Shown here: positions 16,840 to 25,486 of the stretch, piece by piece
Position numbering within the stretch: the first letter of the stretch is position 1
How the letters are laid out: each line of letters opens with the position of its first letter
DNA from: Candidatus Peregrinibacteria bacterium Gr01-1014_25
GTDB taxonomy: Bacteria; Patescibacteriota; Gracilibacteria; Peribacterales; Peribacteraceae
NCBI GenBank assembly: GCA_007376205.1
Contig: VMFU01000001.1
Span: forward strand, 220,661-284,660
DNA length: 64,000 nt
Reading direction: 5' to 3'
The notes under the pieces: generated by a model
Database searches by the model: none
Told to the model about the DNA's origin: nothing
Seen by the model: the letters and a program-made list of their open reading frames with translations, nothing else
Position numbers and translations under genes: made by a program

Positions 16840-16853
16840 CGGACAGTCGCTTC

Positions 16854-16882
16854 CCGGGAGGCATGCGTGCCTCCCGGATTTT
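16854..16882 (+). terminator. Rho-independent terminator
   Basis: A 10-bp perfect stem CCGGGAGGCA / TGCCTCCCGG with loop TGCG, followed by ATTTT, between the orphan gene and the secA promoter. Confidence 0.85.
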
Positions 16883-16901
16883 CCTGTAGACTGCGTCTCT
16901 C

Positions 16902-19673
16902 ATGGTTTCCGTTCTCGACGTTCTCAATAAGCTCCTCGGCGACCCCAGCCAGCGTGAGCTCAAGAAGCTCTGGCCTTCCGTCGCGCCGATCCGCGAGCGG
17001 CAACGCTCGGCGGAGTACCAGGCGCTCGCACTTACCGATCTTCCCGCGCAGACCGCGCTGCTCAAGCAGCGGCTTGTCGACGGCGCGACGCTCGACGACG
17101 TCCTCGTCGATGCCTTTGCCCTCGTTTGCCGCGCCTGCGAACTCCTCCAGGGCACGACGACACAGATCGGGCGTCAAACGTTCACGTGGGACATGGTGCC
17201 ATTCGACGTGCAGCTCATCGGCGGAATGGTGCTCCATCGCGGATGCATTGCGGAGATGCGGACGGGTGAGGGAAAGACCCTCGTCTGTACGTTGCCCGTG
17301 TATCTCAACGCGCTCGCGGGCAGGGGCGTGCACGTCGTCACCGTGAACGACTACCTCGCCCGCCGCGACGCGCAGTGGATGGGCGTCCTCTACGGCGCGC
17401 TCGGCATGACCGTCGGGACCATCGTCCACGGCCTCACGCACGACCAGCGCCGCGCCGCGTACGCCGCGGATATCACCTACGGAACGAACAACGAATTCGG
17501 CTTCGATTACCTGCGCGACAACATGGCCGTCGCCGTCGACCATCAGGTGCAGCGCGGTCTCCATTACGCCGTGGTCGACGAAGTGGACTCGATTCTCATC
17601 GACGAAGCGCGCACGCCGCTCATCATCAGCCAGCCCGCGGGAGAATCGACCGCAAAGTACGCGCAGTATGCGCGGCTCGTCAGCCAGTTGCAGGAAACGA
17701 CGCACTTCACGAAGGATGAGAAGCAGCGGACGGCGATCCTCACAGAAGAAGGAATCTCCGCCATGGAGAAGCTCCTCGGCGTCGAGAGCATCTACACCGA
17801 GCGCGGCTTCGAGGAAGTTCACCACATCGAGCAGGCACTCCGCGCCCATGCCATCTATCAGCGCGACGTCGACTACGTCGTGAAGGACGGCGAGATCATC
17901 ATCGTCGACGAGTTCACAGGCCGCCTCATGCCGGGCCGTCGCTACAGCCACGGCCTGCACCAGGCGATCGAGGCGAAGGAGGGCGTGGAGGTGCAGCGCG
18001 AGAGCCGGACGCTCGCCACGATCACCTTCCAGAATTACTTCCGTATCTACCGCAAGCTCGCGGGCATGACCGGCACGGCGAAAACCGAAGAGGAGGAATT
18101 CGAATCGATCTACAAATTGCGCGTCATCGTGATTCCGACGCACCGTCCCATGATCCGCAAGGACAATCCCGATGCGGTCTACCGGACGGTGAAGGCCAAG
18201 TTCGTCGCCGCCGCGGCACTCGCGAAGGAGAAGCATGAAAAAGGACAGCCGGTGCTCATCGGCACGACGTCCATCGAGAAATCCGAGGCGATGAGCGCGC
18301 TGCTCACGGACATGAACGTGCCGCACCACGTGCTCAATGCCAAGCACCACGAGAAGGAAGCGGAAATCGTCGCGCAGGCGGGACAGCGCGGCACCGTGAC
18401 AATCGCGACGAACATGGCCGGCCGTGGCACGGACATCAAGCTCGGCCCGGGCGTGCCCGATATCGGCGGTCTGGCGATCATCGGCACCGAACGCCACGAA
18501 GCCCGTCGCATCGACAACCAGTTGCGCGGCCGTGCGGGACGTCAGGGCGACACGGGCGACAGCCAGTTCTTCGTCTCGATGGAGGACGATCTGATGCGTC
18601 TCTTCGGCGGCGACCGGCTCAAAAACCTCATGGTCCGCCTGAACGTCCCGGACGACGTCCCGTTGCAGAACGCGATGGTCAGCCGCAGCATCGAGAGCGC
18701 GCAGAAGCGCGTCGAGGGACACAACTTCGACATCCGCCGCCACGTTCTGCAGTACGACGACGTGATGAACAAGCATCGCGACATCATCTACAAGCGGCGG
18801 CAGAACATTCTCGAGAAACTGGCGGGGGGTGAGGGCGAACAGCGAACAGCGAACAGCGAACAGCACGTCAGGAACGCATCATCACTGCACGATGACATTC
18901 TCGCCTCGATGCGGCATGAAGCCAATGCCATCGCCGGCGCCGCGACGGCGTCCGACGACCCCGACGAGTGGCAAATTGACCGGATGATGGACGATGTGCG
19001 CGGCGTGCATGCCGAACTGGCCGACGGAGCATTCACGGCCTTTGTGAAGGAAACGCGCGAACGCGATGTACTGGTCGAGGGTGTCTGTAAGCGCCTCATC
19101 GCCTTCTACGAAGCGAAGTGTGCGGCCCATGAGCCACCCCTTGTCGCGCAGGCCGAGCGCGTCATCACACTGCGGTCGATCGACACGCACTGGATGGCAC
19201 ACATCGACGACATGGCGCATCTGCGTGAGCAGGTGGCCTTCGCCGGGTTCGCCCAGCGCGACCCGCTGATCGAGTACCAGGACCAAGGCTTCCAGCGCTT
19301 CCGCCAGTTGCTTGCGACCGTCGATGCGTCCATCGTGCGCATGCTCCTGCAGGTCGACTTCCGCGAATTCGCGCCGAAGCAGGTCCTTGAAGAGGCCGAG
19401 GAGGAACTGGAGAACATTGTCACGAACGCGGCCCAGATTGAAGAGGAACTCACGCAGACGGGCGTCTCCCGCGCTTCGCCCCTCCAGAGCAATCCCGAGG
19501 AAGTCCTCCTGCGGTCCGTGGAAGGCATTCCAGCCGCCATGAGCCCCTTGCGGCAATCTCCATCTTCCCAAATCCCCAAATCCGAATCCCGAATCCCAAA
19601 AACGGGCCGCAACGATCCGTGCCCGTGCGGGAGCGGAAAGAAGTTCAAGAAGTGCCACGGGGCGGGCAGATGA
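16902..19673 (+). CDS. secA: Preprotein translocase ATPase SecA
   Basis: A 923-aa protein; its ATG follows TAGACT (16887-16892) by nine nt. Walker A MRTGEGKT (about residue 119), DEVDSILIDEART (about 226), the preprotein cross-linking domain, NBD2 with TNMAGRGTDIKLGPGV and QLRGRAGRQGD, and a C-terminal SEC-C zinc motif NDPCPCGSGKKFKKCH are all present. SecA drives Sec-dependent export at the membrane, consistent with the many signal-peptide proteins here. Two heptad repeats are embedded: 18835-18862 encodes GEQRTANSEQ in the helical scaffold region (about residues 643-655), and 19565-19599 encodes SQIPKSESRIPK in the C-terminal linker. Neither breaks the frame. Confidence 0.97.
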   Translation: MVSVLDVLNKLLGDPSQRELKKLWPSVAPIRERQRSAEYQALALTDLPAQTALLKQRLVDGATLDDVLVDAFALVCRACELLQGTTTQIGRQTFTWDMVPFDVQLIGGMVLHRGCIAEMRTGEGKTLVCTLPVYLNALAGRGVHVVTVNDYLARRDAQWMGVLYGALGMTVGTIVHGLTHDQRRAAYAADITYGTNNEFGFDYLRDNMAVAVDHQVQRGLHYAVVDEVDSILIDEARTPLIISQPAGESTAKYAQYARLVSQLQETTHFTKDEKQRTAILTEEGISAMEKLLGVESIYTERGFEEVHHIEQALRAHAIYQRDVDYVVKDGEIIIVDEFTGRLMPGRRYSHGLHQAIEAKEGVEVQRESRTLATITFQNYFRIYRKLAGMTGTAKTEEEEFESIYKLRVIVIPTHRPMIRKDNPDAVYRTVKAKFVAAAALAKEKHEKGQPVLIGTTSIEKSEAMSALLTDMNVPHHVLNAKHHEKEAEIVAQAGQRGTVTIATNMAGRGTDIKLGPGVPDIGGLAIIGTERHEARRIDNQLRGRAGRQGDTGDSQFFVSMEDDLMRLFGGDRLKNLMVRLNVPDDVPLQNAMVSRSIESAQKRVEGHNFDIRRHVLQYDDVMNKHRDIIYKRRQNILEKLAGGEGEQRTANSEQHVRNASSLHDDILASMRHEANAIAGAATASDDPDEWQIDRMMDDVRGVHAELADGAFTAFVKETRERDVLVEGVCKRLIAFYEAKCAAHEPPLVAQAERVITLRSIDTHWMAHIDDMAHLREQVAFAGFAQRDPLIEYQDQGFQRFRQLLATVDASIVRMLLQVDFREFAPKQVLEEAEEELENIVTNAAQIEEELTQTGVSRASPLQSNPEEVLLRSVEGIPAAMSPLRQSPSSQIPKSESRIPKTGRNDPCPCGSGKKFKKCHGAGR
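18835..18862. repeat. Perfect heptanucleotide repeat (GCGAACA)4 inside secA
   Basis: Four identical GCGAACA units in the secA coding sequence. The unit is also found in the GT2 gene (15270). Because 7 is not a multiple of 3, the array is read in all three frames. Confidence 0.92.
19565..19599. repeat. Heptanucleotide repeat (ATCCCNA-type, 5 units) in the secA linker
   Basis: Units TTCCCAA, ATCCCCA, AATCCGA, ATCCCGA, ATCCCAA just before the SEC-C zinc motif. Related to the repeats at 21974, 45741 and 55280. Confidence 0.8.
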
Positions 19674-19697
19674 ACGTTCTGCTACGATCGTTCTCCC

Positions 19698-20657
19698 ATG
19701 CCGGATACCGTCATCCTCGGCCACGAACGTCAGCGTGAGGCGCTGCTCGACGATCTTGCGCAGGACAATGTTTCGCATGCGTACCTCTTCGAGGGGCCGC
19801 CGCATATCGGCAAATTCACGGTGGCGCGGTGGTTCGCTCGCATGCTTCTCCTTCATGGGCTCGGCGACGCCGCCCGCGCCGACGCCGAGAGCCGCATCGA
19901 CCGCCTGCTCCACCCCGACCTGCTCATGCTCGACCAATTGTGGATCGAGGAACGCTGCGAGGATTGGGCGGTGATCGGGAGGACATCGAATGTTCCGCAA
20001 GAACATCGTATGAAGGCGAAGGCGAAAACGGACGCAATCAGCATCGACGATGTGCGCGTGATCCAGGACCGCCTCTACGAGACGGGGATGGGGGCCTACC
20101 GCTGCTGCTGCTTGCGTTCTGCCGAGCGTATGCAACCGCCTGCGGCGAACGCCCTACTCAAAATCCTTGAGGAACCGCCCCCGGGGCGCGTGTTCTTCCT
20201 CACCACACAGCATCGCGCGCTGCTCCCGCCTACCGTCGTCTCCCGCACGCGCGTCATTCCCTTCTACCGACTCCCAGACACCGCGTTGCAGCCGCTCCTT
20301 GAGGAGCAGGATCCCGACGCGGTGCGTTTCCTCCTGCACCTCGCCCAGGGGGCGCCGGGGCTGCTCCTTCGACTGCGGGCGGACTCCGACCTCCTGCTGC
20401 GGGAGAAACAGCTGCATGCGTCCGCCGCGCGGGTGTGGCAAGGTACGCTCTTCGAGCGCTTGCGGCTGCTGCAGCCCCTCGCGGAGCGCGGCGAGGAAGC
20501 CGATCGTTTCCTTCTGCACCTCGCGCTCACCGCCCGCGAGCTCACCCAGCCGCCTGCGGAGGCGATCGCCGCATTCCATCGCTTGTCCGGCGGACTGGAG
20601 ACGAATGCCCATAGGGGCCTGCTTATCCAGCAGTTTGCGATGGCGTTGGGAGAGTGA
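19698..20657 (+). CDS. holB: DNA polymerase III delta prime-like clamp-loader subunit
   Basis: A 319-aa AAA+ protein; its ATG follows TACGAT by nine nt. GHERQREALLDDL, VSHAYLFEGPPHIGKFTVA (P-loop region), ISIDDVRVIQDRL, ANALLKILEEPPPGRVFFLTT and PPTVVSRTRVIPF follow the delta prime pattern. It is part of the complex that loads the sliding clamp. The usual four-Cys zinc module is absent, although an odd YRCCCLRSAERM is present near the sensor region. It lies between secA and murA on the same strand. Confidence 0.88.
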   Translation: MPDTVILGHERQREALLDDLAQDNVSHAYLFEGPPHIGKFTVARWFARMLLLHGLGDAARADAESRIDRLLHPDLLMLDQLWIEERCEDWAVIGRTSNVPQEHRMKAKAKTDAISIDDVRVIQDRLYETGMGAYRCCCLRSAERMQPPAANALLKILEEPPPGRVFFLTTQHRALLPPTVVSRTRVIPFYRLPDTALQPLLEEQDPDAVRFLLHLAQGAPGLLLRLRADSDLLLREKQLHASAARVWQGTLFERLRLLQPLAERGEEADRFLLHLALTARELTQPPAEAIAAFHRLSGGLETNAHRGLLIQQFAMALGE

Positions 20658-20683
20658 GATGGCGGTGCTACACTCCCTCGTCC

Positions 20684-21988
20684 ATGGATATTCGCTTCCA
20701 TGTTCGCGGCGGGACACCCCTGTACGGGGACGTCCGCGTTAGCGGCTCGAAGAACGCAAGTCTCCCGCTCCTTGCGGCGAGCTTGCTGTGCAGCGGCGAG
20801 ACCGTTCTGACGAACATGCCGCGCCTGCGCGATACCGAGGGGATGATCCGTATCCTCGAGTTCCTCGGAGCAACGGTTGCCATCGACGGGACGACCGTGC
20901 GCATCAATGCCGATCGAGCGCGCGGGCGCCCCATCACGCACGAGCTTGTGTCCAAATTACGCGGATCAATCGTTCTGTTGGGTCCGCTCCTCGCGCGCTT
21001 CGGCGTCGCGGAGATGGGATATCCCGGCGGCTGCGTGCTGGGCAAGCGGCCGGTGCACGCGCATATCGAGGCGCTGGAACAGATGGGCGCGGTGAACATG
21101 AGCAATGAGGACGTGCTCCACTTGCAGGGAAGACTCCGGCCCGGTCGTGTCATCCTGCCGGAGTTCTCCGTCACGGCCACCGAGAACGCGTTGATGGCCG
21201 CGGCACTGACGCCGGGCGAGACACGTATCGATCTGGCCGCGGCAGAGCCGCATGTACAGGACCTCGTCCGCTTCCTCACGGCCGCGGGGGCGCAGATCGC
21301 GTGGGCCGGGCCGCACACGCTGGTCATTCGCGGGACATCATCGCTCAAAGGCGTCGAACACCGCGTGACGCCCGATTACCTCGAGGTCGGCGCATTGAGC
21401 ATCGCCGCGCTCGTCACACGCGGCAGGCTGACGTTGCACGACATCGACAGCGAACACCTTGTGTCATTCCTGGACACGCTCCGGCGCGGCGGAGTCGTAT
21501 GGCAGCATGACAGCGCCGCACGCACGCTCACCGTGGACGGTGAACGGTCCGAATTGCGCGCCATGAAGGTCCAGACGAATATTTTCCCCGGATTCCCCAC
21601 CGATCTCCTCGCGCCGCTCGGTGTCGCGATGACCCAGGCGTCCGGCGTCAGCCGCATCTTCGAAATCCTCTTCGAGGGGCGGATGGCCTACCTCTACGAG
21701 CTGGAGAAAATGGGGGCGCACGTCGAAGTGCTCAACGCCCACCAAGCGCTCATCATCGGTCCGCGCCAGCTGCGGGGACGCGTCGTCGCGAGCAACGACA
21801 TTCGTGCGGGAGTCGCGATGGTGCTGGCCGCCCTCTGCGCCGAGGGCGAGACGACGATCACCGACGTCCACTACATTGAGCGCGGGTACGACAGGCTCGA
21901 AGAGAAACTCCGCAGCGTCGGCGCGCACATCGAGCGCGTCGCCACGCCCAAACAAGAGGCAACAGCGGTTGCCGGGATTCGGGATTAG
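20684..21988 (+). CDS. murA: UDP-N-acetylglucosamine 1-carboxyvinyltransferase (MurA)
   Basis: I start this 434-aa protein at ATG 20684, nine nt after TACACT. It has the EPSP-synthase-like fold of MurA: VSGSKNASLPLLAASLL, the active-site loop PGGCVLGKRPVHAHI containing the PEP-reactive Cys, and the C-terminal RAGVAMVLAALCAEGETTI and ERGYDRLEEKLRSVGA. It catalyses the first committed step of peptidoglycan synthesis and is the fosfomycin target family; the Cys predicts sensitivity. Its last codons lie in a short GGGATTC heptad repeat. Confidence 0.96.
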   Translation: MDIRFHVRGGTPLYGDVRVSGSKNASLPLLAASLLCSGETVLTNMPRLRDTEGMIRILEFLGATVAIDGTTVRINADRARGRPITHELVSKLRGSIVLLGPLLARFGVAEMGYPGGCVLGKRPVHAHIEALEQMGAVNMSNEDVLHLQGRLRPGRVILPEFSVTATENALMAAALTPGETRIDLAAAEPHVQDLVRFLTAAGAQIAWAGPHTLVIRGTSSLKGVEHRVTPDYLEVGALSIAALVTRGRLTLHDIDSEHLVSFLDTLRRGGVVWQHDSAARTLTVDGERSELRAMKVQTNIFPGFPTDLLAPLGVAMTQASGVSRIFEILFEGRMAYLYELEKMGAHVEVLNAHQALIIGPRQLRGRVVASNDIRAGVAMVLAALCAEGETTITDVHYIERGYDRLEEKLRSVGAHIERVATPKQEATAVAGIRD

Positions 21989-21994
21989 GAATGC
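21974..21994. repeat. Short heptanucleotide repeat at the murA stop codon
   Basis: Units GGGATTC, GGGATTA, GGAATGC. The complement of GGGATTC is the GAATCCC unit seen in secA and the GT4 gene. The murA stop (TAG) is inside the array. Confidence 0.55.
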
Positions 21995-22036
21995 GGACCC
22001 CTACCCTCTACTTTTCCCGTCCTGTACCCTCTCCCC

Positions 22037-22564
22037 ATGCTTACGATTACCTACCATTCTAAGGGGGGCGTGCGACTGACCGGCGGTCAGCGCGGCATCA
22101 CGGCGTACGCGAAGGCGCCCTTGGAGAAAGGCGACATGCTCCTGCAGTTCATTCCGGAGGAGACGCCCACCACGGGCATCTACTGCTGGCCCGGCGAGTA
22201 CGATGTCGGCGGCGTGATGTTGCGCGGCATCGGGCATAACGAAGGACAGCAGGTGACGTTCCTGGCCGTGGTCGACGGCATCCGCTGCGCGCTGCTCGCG
22301 CTCCCTCTGCCGGAATGGTCGGATGCTGATCTGCAACTGCTCGGCGACGTCGATGTGTTGCTGCTCCCCGATACCGATCCCAAGGTCATTCAGACGCTCC
22401 TCGATAAAATGGACCCGCGCGCTCTCGTCCTACTGCCCTCCGAGAAGGGCAAAGTGTCCGACGAGGTCCTCCGTGTCTGTGGAGCGCAGGACAAAGCGCC
22501 CGTCAGTGAGTACAAGGTGAAGGGCCTGCCGCAGGAGGGGCGTGAGGTGGTGGTGATGGGATAG
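22037..22564 (+). CDS. Metallo-beta-lactamase-fold-like protein lacking metal-binding motifs
   Basis: A 175-aa protein; its ATG follows TACCCT by six nt. The N-terminal half (LTITYHSKGGVRLTG..) and the later VDVLLLPDTDPKVIQTLLDKMDPRALVLLP resemble the beta-strand/loop order of UlaG-like MBL proteins. The HxHxDH signature and the other metal ligands are missing, so it would be a non-catalytic derivative. This is a fold-level guess from pattern. It sits directly downstream of murA. Confidence 0.6.
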   Translation: MLTITYHSKGGVRLTGGQRGITAYAKAPLEKGDMLLQFIPEETPTTGIYCWPGEYDVGGVMLRGIGHNEGQQVTFLAVVDGIRCALLALPLPEWSDADLQLLGDVDVLLLPDTDPKVIQTLLDKMDPRALVLLPSEKGKVSDEVLRVCGAQDKAPVSEYKVKGLPQEGREVVVMG

Positions 22565-22629
22565 CTATGAGCTATAGGCGATGAGCGATAAGCTGGGTCC
22601 GTTCTTTCTCATAGCCAAAAGCCCACAGC
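22563..22629. repeat. Heptanucleotide palindromic repeat before tRNA-Arg
   Basis: Units AGCTATG, AGCTATA, GGCGATG, AGCGATA, AGCTGGG, TCCGTTC, TTTCTCA, TAGCCAA, AAGCCCA, CAGCTCG. GCTATGAG (22564-22571) pairs with CTCATAGC (22609-22616), so the block forms a hairpin at the 3' end of the MBL-like gene. Confidence 0.75.
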
Positions 22630-22642
22630 TCGCCGCTTTTCA

Positions 22643-22717
22643 GGCCTCGTAGTTCAATGGATAGAACGGCCCTCTCCTAAGGGGCAAATATAGGTTCAAT
22701 TCCTATCGGGGCCACCA
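22643..22717 (+). tRNA. tRNA-Arg (anticodon CCT)
   Basis: The acceptor stem GGCCTCG pairs with CGGGGCC (one T-G wobble), discriminator A, encoded CCA. The anticodon arm GCCCT-CTCCTAA-GGGGC gives CCT, reading AGG. The T arm ATAGG-TTCAATT-CCTAT is canonical. Confidence 0.94.
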
Positions 22718-22843
22718 CGAAGTATGCGCTCTCCATGCGTCGAGGCGAATGACTCTGAGCGAGCGGTCGAAGAGCCCCTGCGCGGAAAACAGCGCGACCA
22801 TCCTTGTAAGAAATCTTCCCCTGCATCGTCTATACTTGTGGCA

Positions 22844-24502
22844 ATGCGTCGCGCCTCCCTCCTCCTCGCGCCCTTCCTTCTGATTCCGGCGGTCGCCCTC
22901 GCGGACCTGGATTTCGCCGATACCACGGAGCGCTACAACGACGCACCGTTCCCGGCCGAGGAAAGTGCGGCGATCAGCTTGCTGACGAACCTGGATGCGG
23001 TCGAAGGATATCCCGACGGTACGTTCCGTCCGACGCGCAGCCTCAACCGCGCGGAGTTTTTGCGGATCGTCCTTGCGAGTCATCCGCTTGGGAAGTCTTG
23101 GGCGGAGCGGCAGACAAACCTGCGATGCTTCCCCGATGTCCGCAGCGATGCGTGGTACGCGCCGAGCGTATGCGCGGCGAAGGAGCGTGGCATCGTCGGC
23201 GGCTACCCCGACGGCTGGTTTCGGGCCGAGCGGACGGTGAACTACGCCGAGGCGGTGAAAATCCTCGCAACCCTCTACAGCTACGACGTAGAAAAGAATA
23301 GAGCCCCGTGGTATGCGCCCTATGTCGATGCCGCGGCATCGCATGATGTTTCGCTGCCCGACGCCGTACCCGATACATTCCTCTCGCGCGGACAGATGGC
23401 GCGCCTCGCAGCGATGTTCCGTGCGGAGCATGACGGCGAGCTCGACGCCTACTGGAAGGCGGTTACAGGCACGTGGCTCCCGTCGATTTCCTCGTCGTCT
23501 GCATCCTCATCCTCTGCCCCCTCCTCAATCTCGTCGGCGTCCTCGTCCTCCTCGATCGCCATGGAAACCTTCCCCGACTACCCTGCTGTCAGCCGTCTTC
23601 TCCTCCTCGGCAGCCGCACGCCGACGCTGCTCGATGGCGTGTTTCTTTCCAGCGAAGACGCGGTCATCCGCATCCCCGAACTCAAACTCCGCAGCGAAAT
23701 TCGCTCAATCGACAAGATGTTCCTGGTCGACGAGAACGGCGTGGAGCTGGCGCAGCTCACGCTGGCGACGACCGACGAAACTGATAAGCGCATCTGGCGT
23801 GTCGAGTTGCCTCCCGAGAACGGGAACATCCTCCGCGCGGGCGTCGCACGCAGGCTGGGCATCCGCGTGACGCTGAAGCAGCCGGGATTCGGCACTCCGC
23901 GCGAGCTGTGGGAGGTGGAGAGTTTCTCCATCGTCGTGCGGGGCGTCGAAAGCGGCACGTCTCGCCAGCTGGTCCCACAGACTCCGCACCAACCGACGCA
24001 CCAGATCACCCTCGCGCGCATCGCGTCCGTCCGGTCGCTTCCTCCAGAGACCACGTTCATTCGCCCTGGACCGAATCGTCGGTTGGCATCGTTCACGTTC
24101 TCCGGTGCCATCGCGCCGGGTGCATCCCTGACGCTCAAGTCGATCCTCGTTGCCGTCGACAGCACAAATGTACGCGTCGAGACCGTGCGCATCGGCGACG
24201 GATCGCCGGTGAATACCGCCGACTGCGCCGCCGACCCGGCGAACGCCACGCTCTTCTCGTGCACCATCATTCCCCAAGCGCTCCGCGGCATCAGCGCCTC
24301 CTCTCCGCGCACGCTCTCCATCGAGGCGACAGTGTCTCTCCTCGCGGGAAAAACGGAAGGAACGGTCCGCGCGTGGCTCGGGAACGCCGGCTCGCCGACG
24401 GGCGAGGGCGTCGTGCGATGGGATGACGGCACGAGCGAGTATGGATGGATGGATATTCCGTCGCCGGTGGCAACGGGACCAGAATGGAAAGTGCAGCCCT
24501 AA
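22844..24502 (+). CDS. S-layer homology (SLH) domain surface protein
   Basis: A 552-aa protein starting at ATG 22844, seven nt after TATACT. A Sec signal peptide (MRRASLLLAPFLLIPAVALA) is followed by three SLH-like repeats (about residues 25-200) with the GYPDGTFRP, GGYPDGWFRAE and FLSRGQMARLA signatures, then a Ser/Ala/Pro linker and a beta-rich C-terminal region (about 250-550). SLH domains bind pyruvylated or other secondary wall polymers, attaching proteins to the cell surface. There is no C-terminal anchor. Converges with pyrF across a palindromic repeat. Confidence 0.9.
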   Translation: MRRASLLLAPFLLIPAVALADLDFADTTERYNDAPFPAEESAAISLLTNLDAVEGYPDGTFRPTRSLNRAEFLRIVLASHPLGKSWAERQTNLRCFPDVRSDAWYAPSVCAAKERGIVGGYPDGWFRAERTVNYAEAVKILATLYSYDVEKNRAPWYAPYVDAAASHDVSLPDAVPDTFLSRGQMARLAAMFRAEHDGELDAYWKAVTGTWLPSISSSSASSSSAPSSISSASSSSSIAMETFPDYPAVSRLLLLGSRTPTLLDGVFLSSEDAVIRIPELKLRSEIRSIDKMFLVDENGVELAQLTLATTDETDKRIWRVELPPENGNILRAGVARRLGIRVTLKQPGFGTPRELWEVESFSIVVRGVESGTSRQLVPQTPHQPTHQITLARIASVRSLPPETTFIRPGPNRRLASFTFSGAIAPGASLTLKSILVAVDSTNVRVETVRIGDGSPVNTADCAADPANATLFSCTIIPQALRGISASSPRTLSIEATVSLLAGKTEGTVRAWLGNAGSPTGEGVVRWDDGTSEYGWMDIPSPVATGPEWKVQP

Positions 24503-24508
24503 TCCTGC

Positions 24509-24608
24509 ACTGCGAAAAATCCGAAAATCGAAATTCGAACAAATATGCATTGCAAATATTCGAATTTCTCAAACTCATTCGAGCTTCGGATTTCGGTATT
24601 TTCATGCA
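24509..24608. repeat. Palindromic heptad-periodic element between convergent genes
   Basis: The left arm TGCGAAAAATCCGAAAATCG and the right arm CTTCGGATTTCGGTATTTTC are imperfect complements, and both show 7-nt periodicity (ATCCGAA, AATCGAA / TTCGGAT). It lies between the convergent SLH-protein and pyrF genes and overlaps the pyrF stop, where it could act as a bidirectional terminator. Confidence 0.8.
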
Positions 24609-25456
24609 CTCAACACTTTCCGCAGCTCCGCAGCCATAGTCTCCGCCGCCTTCCGTGCCGCGTCCTGCCAATCGCTCCCGCCGGACGCCTGAATGATCGA
24701 CCGGCTCGCGCTCACAACGGCCCCCGTGCCGTCGGGAATGAATCCGCGGGCAACGTCCGCCGCCGTCCCTCCCTGCGCCCCGTAGCCCGGGATCAGGAAC
24801 GGACAGTGCGGCATGAGCGTGCGGAGGTACTTCAACTCCTCGGGGTACGTCGCTCCGACGACCGCGCCGACGCAGGACAGGTTCGTCTTGGGTCCGAAGT
24901 GCGCCGCTCCCCAACTCTCGACGAGCTGTGCCAGGTGCTCGTGCACGGCTTCGTCGCCGCAGGGCAGGTCCTGGAGCTCGCCCGCAGACGCATTGCTGGT
25001 CTTCACGAGGACGTACACGCCTTTTCCGTTTCTCGCCGCGACGTCGATGAAGGGGCGGATGCCATCGCTTCCATGGTACGGGTGAACGGTGAGCGCATCG
25101 ACCGCTGCGTTCTCGTGCAGATACCCCTCCGCGTACGCCTCCGCCGTCGATCCGATGTCCCCGCGCTTCCCGTCTGCAATGACGAGGAGCTTCTTGCTCT
25201 GCGCGTACGCGCAGATGTCCCAGAAAATCTTCATGCCCTCCCAGCCGAGGAGCTCGAAGAAAGCGAGGTTCGGCTTCACGCAGGCGGCGATATCATGTGT
25301 CGCGTCGATGATGCCGTGACAGAACTGCGCGACGCCCTCGGGTGAGTGATCCAAGCCGGAGGGGAGTTTGCGTATCTGCGGGTCCAGCCCGACGCACACG
25401 GGAGAAGTGTCGGCGATCCGCGCCTGCAGCCGGTCAGCGAAGTGGGAGGAGGTCAC
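24602..25456 (-). CDS. pyrF: Orotidine 5'-phosphate decarboxylase (class 2)
   Basis: A 284-aa protein starting at GTG 25456, seven nt after TATACT on the minus strand. VCVGLDPQIRKLP, CVKPNLAFFELLGWEG, LLVIADGKRGDIGSTAEAYAEGYL (catalytic DxKxxD) and the C-terminal FLIPGYGAQGG are characteristic of the class 2 (type 2) enzyme. It converts OMP to UMP, the last step of de novo pyrimidine synthesis. No other pyr genes are in the window. Confidence 0.95.
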   Translation of the reverse strand: MTSSHFADRLQARIADTSPVCVGLDPQIRKLPSGLDHSPEGVAQFCHGIIDATHDIAACVKPNLAFFELLGWEGMKIFWDICAYAQSKKLLVIADGKRGDIGSTAEAYAEGYLHENAAVDALTVHPYHGSDGIRPFIDVAARNGKGVYVLVKTSNASAGELQDLPCGDEAVHEHLAQLVESWGAAHFGPKTNLSCVGAVVGATYPEELKYLRTLMPHCPFLIPGYGAQGGTAADVARGFIPDGTGAVVSASRSIIQASGGSDWQDAARKAAETMAAELRKVLSA

Positions 25457-25486
25457 GACGAGAAGTATAGAGGGCCCTTATACCCA

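Noticed and set aside
16827-18866. 679-aa minus-strand ORF opposite secA
   Set aside because: Shadow of secA; Val/Asp/Arg/His-rich composition typical of antisense frames in GC-rich genes.
23481-23565. Ser-rich TCC/TCG repeats in the SLH gene as another heptad block
   Set aside because: The periodicity is three (Ser codons of a linker), not seven.
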